A DNA stretch of 64,000 nucleotides, taken from contig CALJGL010000038.1 of the NCBI GenBank assembly GCA_938075155.1, positions 1 through 64,000 on the forward strand, written 5' to 3'. The DNA is from UBA12191 sp009937185 (GTDB lineage Bacteria; Planctomycetota; UBA8108; UBA1146). This document shows positions 8,566-16,388 of this stretch, in pieces; positions within the stretch are counted from its first letter, which is position 1; the number at the start of each line of letters is the position of its first letter. The translations under genes and the position numbers were made by a program. Below the pieces are notes generated by a model. That model saw nothing but the letters and a program-made list of their open reading frames with translations, was not told where the DNA came from and did not search any database.

Positions 8566-8609
8566 GAGCGGGGACGTGCGCCTTCGGCGCGCGTCCTCGT
8601 TCTTTTTTT
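8566..8609 (+). terminator. Strong rho-independent terminator after the first porin
   Basis: A 17-bp stem (8566-8582 with 8586-8602, a few G-U pairs) with a UUC/UUCG-type tip is followed by seven T. It should end porin transcription, so the second porin needs its own promoter. Confidence 0.95.
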
Positions 8610-8700
8610 ATTCAGATTTCCCCATAAGCCGCATTCTCGGCCTCAACAAGTTTCGGGTTCCTCTTTACAGGAACAGGATTCCGGGCAGGATGTGGGCATA

Positions 8701-8782
8701 ACTCCTTCGACTGGGTTCGGAGGAGTGAAGTAAGATCTCCATGGTGTTCAAGATCTCCGTGGTGCTCTTTTCAAGAGAGCAC
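8701..8782 (+). promoter_or_regulatory. Structured leader of the second porin with an 18-bp tandem repeat
   Basis: Two adjacent 18-bp copies (8732-8749 and 8750-8767, two mismatches) start AAGATCTCC. They are bracketed by an inverted repeat ACTCCT/AGGAGT (8701-8706, 8721-8726) and a second one GTGCTCT/AGAGCAC (8762-8768, 8776-8782), just before the SD of the gene at 8813. This could be an operator or an attenuator. Apart from the terminator, nothing else is visible in the 8516-8812 gap. Confidence 0.45.
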
Positions 8783-8812
8783 ATTTGTAGAGACCTACGA
8801 AAGGGAGTCAGT

Positions 8813-10054
8813 ATGCTCAGAAAATTTCTCTGCCTCAGCATCGCTGTCATCACAGTATGTTTGTCCACACCCGCATCGTCGCAAGATCCGATCAGGATGG
8901 AGACGGAAATCCGTCTTCGTTGGGAACATCGCACACCTTTCCCTGCGGATGATGTGACTCGTGGTTTCTCAAGAACCCGAATGAGTTTTTTCACCGAGTT
9001 CAATGACCTGATTCAATTTCAAATGACAGTCCGTGATTCACGTTTTCTTCTATCAGGAGCAGACGAATCCGAGGTCACTGATACACCTCAGATGCAGGTA
9101 CTCAGTTTTGAAATCGATGATGTCAGCAGAATCCATTCTCATTTGGATTTCATGGCAGGCTGGAATCTCAAATTCGGCGCGATGGATTTGCCCACCTACA
9201 ACAAGGGTCGGATCATTCACGCAGATGAGTGGAGTAACCTGGGGCCGACCACCTCTGGTGGATATCGATTGCAGCGTTCTCTTCTCGATGACGCTCTCGA
9301 TATTAACTTTCACCACTTAACAATTTCGCGCGATCAGACGGACGCCAATAATGTGGGTGAGTATGCATTGGGTTTGCACGTCGCAATGAATGAGTTGCCG
9401 TTTGTTGAGGCGAGTGCTTTCCTTTGGAAGTATCGGGCTGATCAATCGAATGCTGATTCTGCCAGTGCGAACGGCAATGCTGATCCTGGTAGCACCAAAG
9501 AGGACACATACGGCATAGCGCTCAACTTAAGAGAGGGTTTGATAGAAAATCTTTCTCTCTCTCTGGAGTACGCTTTGCAGGATGGTGACCGTTATTCTTC
9601 CGATTTCGACGCCGTCCAGCGTCTCGATTCTCTCTACTATGCCATCGAAGGTGAGTATGACTTGCCTCCTCAAGAGGGAATTTGGGATCTGGATCTTGTT
9701 GTGGGTCACATCAGGGCGACTGGAACTTCGAGTGGAGCGACAAGGAATGAAGCATTCCTGTCTCCCTTTGGAACTCCTCATGGCACCCATGGCATCGCTG
9801 ACATCATCGATAACAGTAATGTTAAGAACACATACTTCGGCGTTCGCACCCGGGCTTTCGATACTGATTGGCAAATCACTTACCACGAGCTTCGTGCGGA
9901 TCAGGGGGAAGACTGGGGAGACGAGTTGGATATCGTTGCCGAGCACACCTGGGGCGACCTAGAGGTGGAATACGGGGCTGCAAAATTCATCTCTACCAAT
10001 GGAGCACTCGAAACCACGACCTTCTTTTACGCTCAATCATACTGGAATTTTTAA
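8813..10054 (+). CDS. Second alginate-export-like outer-membrane porin
   Basis: Starting at 8813, the protein has 413 residues and a clear signal peptide (MLRKFLCLSIAVITVCLS, cleavage near STPASS-QD), which is why this ATG, with AAAGGGAG upstream, is preferred over the in-frame ATG at 8741. The body is a predicted beta barrel ending in aromatic Trp-Asn-Phe. It carries the segment GRIIHADEWSNLGPTTSGGY, matching the DW/SxGY region of alginate-export-like porins, and HGTHGIADI shared with the upstream porin. The two are divergent paralogues. Codon use is less biased than in the first porin. Ligand unknown. Confidence 0.8.
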   Translation: MLRKFLCLSIAVITVCLSTPASSQDPIRMETEIRLRWEHRTPFPADDVTRGFSRTRMSFFTEFNDLIQFQMTVRDSRFLLSGADESEVTDTPQMQVLSFEIDDVSRIHSHLDFMAGWNLKFGAMDLPTYNKGRIIHADEWSNLGPTTSGGYRLQRSLLDDALDINFHHLTISRDQTDANNVGEYALGLHVAMNELPFVEASAFLWKYRADQSNADSASANGNADPGSTKEDTYGIALNLREGLIENLSLSLEYALQDGDRYSSDFDAVQRLDSLYYAIEGEYDLPPQEGIWDLDLVVGHIRATGTSSGATRNEAFLSPFGTPHGTHGIADIIDNSNVKNTYFGVRTRAFDTDWQITYHELRADQGEDWGDELDIVAEHTWGDLEVEYGAAKFISTNGALETTTFFYAQSYWNF

Positions 10055-10097
10055 TCTGATCGCTGGAGCTCGACACTGAAGTTTTGAGCTTGGAAAT

Positions 10098-10145
10098 AAA
10101 AAAGGGAACCCATCGATGCGGTAGCATCGATGGGTTCCCTTTTTT
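10098..10145. terminator. Bidirectional terminator between porin and lepB
   Basis: A perfect 22-bp inverted repeat (10098-10119 with 10124-10145) with a 4-base loop has A6 at one end and T6 at the other, so it works on both strands. It separates the plus-strand porin from the convergent lepB. Confidence 0.95.
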
Positions 10146-10161
10146 ATGGGCTGCTGACGAC

Positions 10162-10776
10162 CTAAAAGAGTGTGAGGTTATCCAAAGGCCAAAGTCTCAG
10201 GAGTACTTTGCCCTTCACGTTTTCAAGAGGCACCACGCCGAATTCTCTACTGTCCCGACTCTGAGGCCGGTTGTCTCCGAGGACAAACATGGTGCCCTCT
10301 TCAACAAGGAGTGATTCTCCGGGGCGCTGTGGGAAAATGACGCGCCGCGTGTAGTCCTCTGTCAGCGGTTTACCATTCAGGTGTACTTTTTCGCCGATCA
10401 ATTCGATCGTATCTCCTGGAATGGCAATGACTCTCTTGATGAGGTTTTTGCTGGAGTCCTCCGGCGAACTAAAGATCACCAAATCTCCCCTGTCGACTTT
10501 CACCAGTGCTGGGCTGATTTTGTCGACCATGACCCGCTCACCATCAAAAAGGGTCGGTTCCATGGAATGACCGCTGATAGCGTAAACCTGTGTGACAAAA
10601 GTATGGAGCAGCAATGCCAATGGGAATGCGATACAGAGCACAAGGAGGACCTCGAGGGCCAGTCGCCTGAATGGATTCTGCCGACTGTGCGGAGCATGAG
10701 AGTCTCCGGAGGCAGAGGTCCCAGAAGGCGTGGACGTCGATTCCAGAGGATCAGGAGGGGATTCAAAGCCATTCAT
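10162..10776 (-). CDS. lepB: Signal peptidase I
   Basis: A 204-residue type I signal peptidase. A Ser/Pro/Thr-rich cytoplasmic N-terminus (1-35) precedes one membrane helix (about 39-60). The periplasmic catalytic domain has the nucleophile S71 in SGHSMEPTL and the general base K114 in LIKRVIAIPGD, followed by the family boxes VLGDNRPQSRDSR near the C-terminus. It cleaves signal peptides from exported proteins such as the porins and dockerin proteins of this window. It lies 6 bp downstream of the small membrane-protein gene and probably shares its transcript with purH. Confidence 0.95.
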   Translation of the reverse strand: MNGFESPPDPLESTSTPSGTSASGDSHAPHSRQNPFRRLALEVLLVLCIAFPLALLLHTFVTQVYAISGHSMEPTLFDGERVMVDKISPALVKVDRGDLVIFSSPEDSSKNLIKRVIAIPGDTIELIGEKVHLNGKPLTEDYTRRVIFPQRPGESLLVEEGTMFVLGDNRPQSRDSREFGVVPLENVKGKVLLRLWPLDNLTLF

Positions 10777-10782
10777 AGGAGA

Positions 10783-11316
10783 TTATTGCCCCTCTTTGAA
10801 GGAGCTTGTCGGGGAGTTCCCATGCAGATCGGAGTCACTCGGTTCTGATTCTGAGGTTTGCCTGGAAGCGACAGGAGGTTTGGAATCTTGAATCAACTTT
10901 TTTTGGGTGTTCAGCCATTTTTGCCAATCGGCGGGGTTTGGTCCAAAATCTTTACCAGAGAGGCGAACTAATTCCTGATGGATCGTCTTGGCGGTCTCAT
11001 GGGAGCAGCCCTTCATCGCTTGAATCAGGATTTCAATAGCAGCGACATGTTGCAGTCCTGGCTGAAGACGAATCAGCGAGCGAGCCATGATGCCTTGTCT
11101 GCGTCGGGTCCATGAACCGAGCAAGTTCTCCAGCAACACCCCAGCAAGGGTGATTCCCAGTGCGAAACGTAGAAATCCCTCAGTATTAGAGAAGAGGACT
11201 GTGGTCACCCAAGAATAGATCCCTAAGCCCAGATCCATAATGGTGAACAATGTCGCAAACAGAGTTGAGATCCAGAAAAACCTCAATGCCTTAGTGAAGG
11301 CCACCAGTGTTTTCAT
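10783..11316 (-). CDS. Small two-helix membrane protein, function unknown
   Basis: The ATG at 11316, 7 bp after the purH stop, gives 177 residues; the AGGAGG upstream overlaps the purH stop codon. The open frame extends further into purH, but the SD supports this start. Two hydrophobic segments (about residues 9-45 and 50-72) form a hairpin, followed by a soluble helical region with a TPR-like helix pair (LIRLQPGLQHVAAIEILIQAM) and a charged Ser-rich tail. No named family is recognised. It sits between purH and lepB on one strand. Confidence 0.7.
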   Translation of the reverse strand: MKTLVAFTKALRFFWISTLFATLFTIMDLGLGIYSWVTTVLFSNTEGFLRFALGITLAGVLLENLLGSWTRRRQGIMARSLIRLQPGLQHVAAIEILIQAMKGCSHETAKTIHQELVRLSGKDFGPNPADWQKWLNTQKKLIQDSKPPVASRQTSESEPSDSDLHGNSPTSSFKEGQ

Positions 11317-11323
11317 AAGCCTC

Positions 11324-12925
11324 CTAATGGCGGAAGTGTCTTTCTCCCGTAAATACCATAGCAATTCCCGCCTGATTGGCGACATCGATCACTTCTGGGT
11401 CTCGACGGGAACCTCCCGGTTGAATCACGGCAGTGACTCCCGCTTCGATGGCGGCTTCGACACCGTCTGGGAAAGGGAAGAACGCATCTGAAGCGAGAAC
11501 TGATCCTGTGGCTTTTTCGCCTGCTTTACGGACGGCGATGTGGACAGCGTCGACTCTGCTAGGTTGCCCCGCGCCGACTCCAGTCACAGCATTATTTTGA
11601 GAGAGAAGAATGCCATTGGATTTCACGTGGGGAAGAACTCTCCAACCAAAGAGCAGATCTCGCCATTCGTCTTCCGTAGGAGTCCTGTCTGTGACGGTTT
11701 CGTAGTCGTCGACTCCACGGACAGATATATCCTTAGTCTGCAGAAGCACCGCTCCTGGAACGGCTCGGGCTTCGATAGGTACTCCACCATCATCCCCGAA
11801 GAATCCACCTTCGAGTATCCGGCATGATGGACCCCATTTGGCACCCTCACGGATCGCTTCGATGCTGCCATCCTCATAAGAGGGGGCATGAATCACTTCA
11901 AAAAAGTGATCTTTGGTACTGATCTTCTTCGCCAATTCAACACTTAAAGGACCCGATAAAGCCAGGATGCCGCCAAAGGCACTGACGGGATCTCCTGCGA
12001 GAGCGAGATCAAAAGCGGATTCGAGATGGGTACTTTCACTCGCTCCACATGGGAGGCAATGCTTGACGATAACAGCAGCGGAACCTTGGAGTCCTCGACA
12101 GCAATCGATGGCGGCAGAGGCGTCGAGGATGTTGTTGTAGGAGAGTTCCTTACCGCCGTGACATATCGCTTCAGCGATAGAGAAACTGTCACCGTCATTC
12201 CGCTGATACCAAGCGGCTTCTTGATGTGGGTTTTCGCCGTATCGCAAATCACCGACTCGGTGCCATTGCTCTGTGACTGTTCCGGGGAAGGGTCCGTCCA
12301 TTTGTTGACCGAACCAATTCGAAATCGATGCGTCATAGGCAGCGGTTCTCCGGAAAGCTTCTAAAGCCAACTGATTCCGTGTTTCGGCACTCAGTTGACC
12401 GGTCGTTTCTTTCAACTCATGAATCAAAGCAGGGTAACTATCAGGGTCGACGACGACGGCGACATCGAGATGATTTTTAGCGGCGGCTCGTACCATGGCC
12501 GGACCACCGATGTCGATCTGCTCAATGGTGTCAGAGAAACTGGCCCCTGAAGCCGCAGTTCTTTCGAATGGGTATAGATTCACCACGAGTAGATCGATGG
12601 GCGGGATTCCATATTCATCGCAGGATTCTAGGTCACCCTTCACGGAGCGTCGCGCCAGAAGGCCACCATGAATACGGGGATGCAAAGTCTTGATACGACC
12701 ATCCATCATCTCCGGAAACCCGGTCACATCTTCCACTGGGCGAACAGGAATCCCCGCTTCTCTCAGGGTTTTTGCCGTTCCGCCCGTGGAGAGGATCTCC
12801 ACTCCCAGATGCACGAGTTCCTGACAGAAATCGACGACTCCTGATTTGTCACTGACGGTGACCAGAGCCCTACGAATCATCCGGGGATCGGTATCCTCAG
12901 GAGAGGAATTTTCAGTACTAGACAT
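11324..12925 (-). CDS. purH: Bifunctional AICAR transformylase / IMP cyclohydrolase
   Basis: This enzyme carries out the last two steps of purine synthesis: formylation of AICAR with 10-formyl-THF, then closure to IMP. The N-terminal MGS-like cyclohydrolase domain (RALVTVSDKSG, STGGTAKTLREAG, HPRIHGGLLARR) is followed by the transformylase domain (RYGENPHQEAAWY, KHCLPCGAS, AFGGILAL, and a C-terminal IQPGGSRRDPEV). Size (533 residues) fits the family. I prefer the ATG at 12925 because AAGGG lies 8 bp upstream; an in-frame ATG at 12952 is also possible. folD, which supplies the folate pool, is also in this window at 56.7 kb. Confidence 0.95.
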   Translation of the reverse strand: MSSTENSSPEDTDPRMIRRALVTVSDKSGVVDFCQELVHLGVEILSTGGTAKTLREAGIPVRPVEDVTGFPEMMDGRIKTLHPRIHGGLLARRSVKGDLESCDEYGIPPIDLLVVNLYPFERTAASGASFSDTIEQIDIGGPAMVRAAAKNHLDVAVVVDPDSYPALIHELKETTGQLSAETRNQLALEAFRRTAAYDASISNWFGQQMDGPFPGTVTEQWHRVGDLRYGENPHQEAAWYQRNDGDSFSIAEAICHGGKELSYNNILDASAAIDCCRGLQGSAAVIVKHCLPCGASESTHLESAFDLALAGDPVSAFGGILALSGPLSVELAKKISTKDHFFEVIHAPSYEDGSIEAIREGAKWGPSCRILEGGFFGDDGGVPIEARAVPGAVLLQTKDISVRGVDDYETVTDRTPTEDEWRDLLFGWRVLPHVKSNGILLSQNNAVTGVGAGQPSRVDAVHIAVRKAGEKATGSVLASDAFFPFPDGVEAAIEAGVTAVIQPGGSRRDPEVIDVANQAGIAMVFTGERHFRH

Positions 12926-13145
12926 GTCGTGCAAACCCTTCATAGCCGTCATGATTCAGGAGTTATCCTGAGGTCTCTATTGCTAGGTGCCAAGAAACGC
13001 GAATGGCAGGAATCGGAATTTTCGAAAATTCTTGCTCTTGATTCCGGACCAGACCTTGAGGTCGAGTCTCGCTGCTCGCACACTCGAAGGGGGATGTTAG
13101 CCCGGTTCCTGGTCATGGTCCAGCGAGCCGAGAGGAGTATCAGGA

Positions 13146-14894
13146 TTGAAGATTCTCGAATGGTGGCCTGAACAGGGGCGAATCAGGGTTCGTTTTAAAT
13201 ACGATCCCTTACTTGTTGATCAGGTGAAACAGGTCGCAGGTCGTCGTTGGCACCGTGAAGACAAATATTGGTCAGTCCCCGTCTCTAGTGCCGGAGAAGC
13301 AGCACGAATACTTCTTCCTTTAGGTTTCGAAGCGGCACCCGAGGTGGAGAAACTCCTCAATGGCGAAGTCCAAGGGATCTCGGGACTCAGCGAGGAGTTT
13401 GCGGTCGTGAGGGAATCGGGACCTGATAGAGATCAGGAAACGGTGGCCTCTGGAGATCCTACCGACTGGTCGGTGTCTCGTCTGAATCAGGAAGCCCAAT
13501 CGATTCTTCGGAAGGGGTTCCCGGAAACGGTGTGGCTCGTCGGAGAAATCATGGGGGTCGACCGCAGTCTGGGACGTGGATCTGGGGCGGCTCATCTCTA
13601 TTTCCGGCTAGTGGAGAAAGACCCTGACGGAGAAGGGTCGCTCGCTGAGGTCTCTGCCGTTCTGTGGAACTTCAAGGCGGACCCCTCTTTCAAAGCTTTT
13701 CAATCGAATGACACCCCACTTGAAGATGGTCTAAAAATTCGCGTGAGGGTTCGTGTGGATCTCTACATGGCTCGCGGGCAGTTTCAGGCTGTTGTTGAAG
13801 AAATGGATCCTGACTACACGTTAGGCGAGTTGGCTCGACGCAGGGAACAGATATTGGCGGAGGTGAGACGTCTGGGGATCGAGCAGAATAACCTGAATAT
13901 TCCGATGCCCATGATTCCGTTGAGAATAGGTGTCGTGACCAGTCAGGGAAGTGATGCATGGAAAGACTTTCATGATGAGTTGAAATCTTCGGGCTATGCA
14001 TTTCAAGTCAGTCTCCACAATGCGAGGGTTCAAGGATCACTGGCGGAGAAAGATCTTCTCAGAGCTTTCCAGTACTTTGCTGAAAGACACGATGAGTTTG
14101 ATGCTGTCGTGGTGATCCGAGGTGGAGGATCAAAGACAGATTTGATGGCCTTTGACACCCTTGAACTCGCAAAGGCTGTCGCATTGCATCCCCTCAAGGT
14201 CTTCGTTGGAATCGGGCACCATGCTGACCGTTCTGTATTAGATGAGTTAGCGCATTCTGAAAAGACACCTACAGCTGTCGGACAGTTCCTCGTGAGTTGG
14301 GTCGATGACTCTTGGCAACAGATCCTTGAAAAAGCCAGGCGTATTCTTCGAAGTTCCATCGAGTGTATTGATCGAGAGAGAACGCGGAATGTGGATCGGG
14401 GACACTTTTTGGTCTCGAGAGGACGCAGGGCTGTGGAGATCCGAGCGGATGAGCAAGATCGTTCAAGAGTTCGTTGGCAACGACTGGGAACTCGAGCTTT
14501 GAAACAGGAACGGAATGCGCTCGTACAAAGGGTTTTGTTGTGGAGAAGCAGAGCAGAAGGCCGGGTCTCTCGGGAGAAGAGTTTGCTTCGAATGAAACGA
14601 GAGCAATTACAGTCGTCTGCTCTCAGGGGTGTCGAGAGTCAGGGCGTGGCGCTGCGACTCAGGACGGATCGCTTGAGCACCTTACCGAAAGATCGAATTG
14701 AGCGGGAAATGGAGCGCTGGCGTGCACGTTCGGGCAGGATTCGATCCTTAGATCCGGTCCACATCCTTGCCCGGGGCTTCGCATGGGTCAAAAATGCGGA
14801 GGGTCAGACGGTTCGCCGTACGGGAGAGGTCAAGGTGGGGGATACGATCGTTGTAAGGCTTCAGGACGGTTCTGTAGATGCCCGAGTGGAGTGA
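13146..14894 (+). CDS. xseA: Exodeoxyribonuclease VII large subunit with an N-terminal HARP-like domain
   Basis: From about residue 108 on, this is XseA: an OB-fold nucleic-acid-binding domain (WSVSRLNQEAQSIL, VWLVGEI), the catalytic core (RIGVVTSQGSDAWKDF, VVIRGGGSKTDL, VGIGHHADRSVLDE), a long Arg-rich coiled coil (about 400-540) and a C-terminal strand domain (ILARGFAWVKN). Unusually, residues 1-65 form an extra module with the pattern IRVRFKYDPLLVDQVK and GRRWHREDKYWSVPV, which looks like the HARP-like DNA-binding domain of SMARCAL1 and related helicases. The start is TTG with GAGGAG 8 bp upstream. xseB follows 165 bp later. With XseB it degrades single-stranded DNA in repair. Confidence 0.93.
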   Translation: MKILEWWPEQGRIRVRFKYDPLLVDQVKQVAGRRWHREDKYWSVPVSSAGEAARILLPLGFEAAPEVEKLLNGEVQGISGLSEEFAVVRESGPDRDQETVASGDPTDWSVSRLNQEAQSILRKGFPETVWLVGEIMGVDRSLGRGSGAAHLYFRLVEKDPDGEGSLAEVSAVLWNFKADPSFKAFQSNDTPLEDGLKIRVRVRVDLYMARGQFQAVVEEMDPDYTLGELARRREQILAEVRRLGIEQNNLNIPMPMIPLRIGVVTSQGSDAWKDFHDELKSSGYAFQVSLHNARVQGSLAEKDLLRAFQYFAERHDEFDAVVVIRGGGSKTDLMAFDTLELAKAVALHPLKVFVGIGHHADRSVLDELAHSEKTPTAVGQFLVSWVDDSWQQILEKARRILRSSIECIDRERTRNVDRGHFLVSRGRRAVEIRADEQDRSRVRWQRLGTRALKQERNALVQRVLLWRSRAEGRVSREKSLLRMKREQLQSSALRGVESQGVALRLRTDRLSTLPKDRIEREMERWRARSGRIRSLDPVHILARGFAWVKNAEGQTVRRTGEVKVGDTIVVRLQDGSVDARVE

Positions 14895-15059
14895 AAACAG
14901 AGCAGGATTCCTGGATCTCTTTTTTAACGGACCTGTCAGACCTCCGATCAGAGCGATATATTGGCACTTTGGAGAAACGAGTCTTGTCGAGCCGACGTTG
15001 GCTGGCGGAGATTTTTACAGATTTCTTGATAGATCGTTTCGTGACAGAAATGGAAACTG

Positions 15060-15314
15060 ATGTCTGCGAAGAAAAACACAGAACCCGGTTACCGGGAAGC
15101 AACAGAAGAGATCGACGCTATCCTCAATAGAATAGAGGATTCTCGGGAGATCGATGTTGACGTCCTTGCCGATGATGTCGAGCGAGCAGCGGAACTGTTG
15201 CAGATCTGTGGAGATCGTTTGAAGAAAGCGGAACTTCGTGTTCAAGAGGTCGCTGAACGCCTTGTGAGTGATGACGAGGCGAACGACCCAAATGCAGAGT
15301 CAGAGAATCCCTGA
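15060..15314 (+). CDS. xseB: Exodeoxyribonuclease VII small subunit
   Basis: An 84-residue acidic helical protein. It has the family pattern of a short helix (YREATEEIDAILNRIE), a linker with DVLADDVERAAELLQICGDRL, and a second coiled-coil helix (KKAELRVQEVAERL). Several copies of this subunit wrap the XseA coiled coil to form the exonuclease. Its position behind xseA confirms the call. The 165 bp between the two genes has no clear terminator, so they are probably one transcript. Confidence 0.92.
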   Translation: MSAKKNTEPGYREATEEIDAILNRIEDSREIDVDVLADDVERAAELLQICGDRLKKAELRVQEVAERLVSDDEANDPNAESENP

Positions 15315-15342
15315 TCCAGGACTTTAGAGAGAGGACCGACTC

Positions 15343-16272
15343 ATGTCGCTCGTCGTCGTCGGCAGTGTTGCCTTTGATAGCATTCAAACCCCGGATGGCG
15401 CTCTAGAGAACGCCCTTGGGGGATCCGCAGTCCACTTTTCCATGGCCGCCTCATATTTCGGAGGCGTTCAATTGGTGGGAGTCGTCGGCGAAGATTTCCC
15501 TGTTGAGCATAAACAGTTGCTCACGGATCGTGGGATTTGCATCGATGGACTCGAAGTGGTGGAGGGCGGAAAGACTTTCCGCTGGTCAGGGAAATATTTT
15601 GACGACATGGATCGCAGGGAAACCCTCAGTGTCGATCTGAACGTCTTCGAAAATTTCAGGCCAGATCTGCCGGGCTCCTATAGGAATGCCCAGTATCTCT
15701 TCCTTGGAAATGGTGCGCCTGTGACTCAGGCGAGTGTGCTAGACCAGATGGGATCTCGCCCATTTACGGTGGTCGACACGATGGATCTATGGATCGATAT
15801 CGCCCGTCCAGACTTGGAGTCTCTTGTTTCCAATGTGGATGCATTAGTTCTCAACGACGAGGAATCCCAACAGCTTTCTGGAGAGAAGAATGTTGTTCTA
15901 GCAGGGCGCAAGATTCTCGCCATGGGCCCTCGTTACGTGATCACGAAGCGCGGGCAGCATGGAGCCATGATTTTTCATGCAGATGGTGAAGTGACTCTTC
16001 CTGCAATCCCACTCGAAAATGTAGTGGATCCCACGGGAGCTGGAGATTCTTTCGCAGGAGGAATGATGGGCTGCCTTCTTCGCAGTGATCGTACCGATTT
16101 GCAAGGGATCAAAGTGGCAGTCGCATGGGGAACAGTGACAGCATCATTCTGTTGCCAAGGATTTGGTGTTGAGGGATTGAAGAAAATCAGTCCTACCGAT
16201 CTTCAGGAAAGGTTCGGGCAATACAGGAATATGCTCGAGTTGGATCCAGTGGAGATTCCGCAAATCACCTGA
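15343..16272 (+). CDS. PfkB-family sugar or nucleoside kinase
   Basis: A 309-residue ribokinase-fold kinase. The N-terminal beta strand MSLVVVGSVAFDSI is followed by GGSAVHFSMAASYFG, the first PfkB signature. The C-terminal signature DPTGAGDSFAGG (about residues 231-242) contains the catalytic Asp and the anion hole. The substrate cannot be read from the sequence; relatives phosphorylate sugars or nucleosides. It lies 28 bp after xseB with the SD GAGAGGA, so it may share that transcript, and alaS follows after 116 bp. Confidence 0.85.
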   Translation: MSLVVVGSVAFDSIQTPDGALENALGGSAVHFSMAASYFGGVQLVGVVGEDFPVEHKQLLTDRGICIDGLEVVEGGKTFRWSGKYFDDMDRRETLSVDLNVFENFRPDLPGSYRNAQYLFLGNGAPVTQASVLDQMGSRPFTVVDTMDLWIDIARPDLESLVSNVDALVLNDEESQQLSGEKNVVLAGRKILAMGPRYVITKRGQHGAMIFHADGEVTLPAIPLENVVDPTGAGDSFAGGMMGCLLRSDRTDLQGIKVAVAWGTVTASFCCQGFGVEGLKKISPTDLQERFGQYRNMLELDPVEIPQIT

Positions 16273-16388
16273 TTCCATCCATTCAGTTCTCTTGAACAAA
16301 TAAGCTCTGGATACGATCATGAATTCAGGCGAATGACGATGGTTACCCCGAGTCTAAAGAGGCTCATGAATCTGGAAGAGTGGCATCG

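Noticed and set aside
8741..8812. Longer N-terminus for the second porin
   Set aside because: It would place 24 residues, encoded by the tandem repeat, before the signal peptide.
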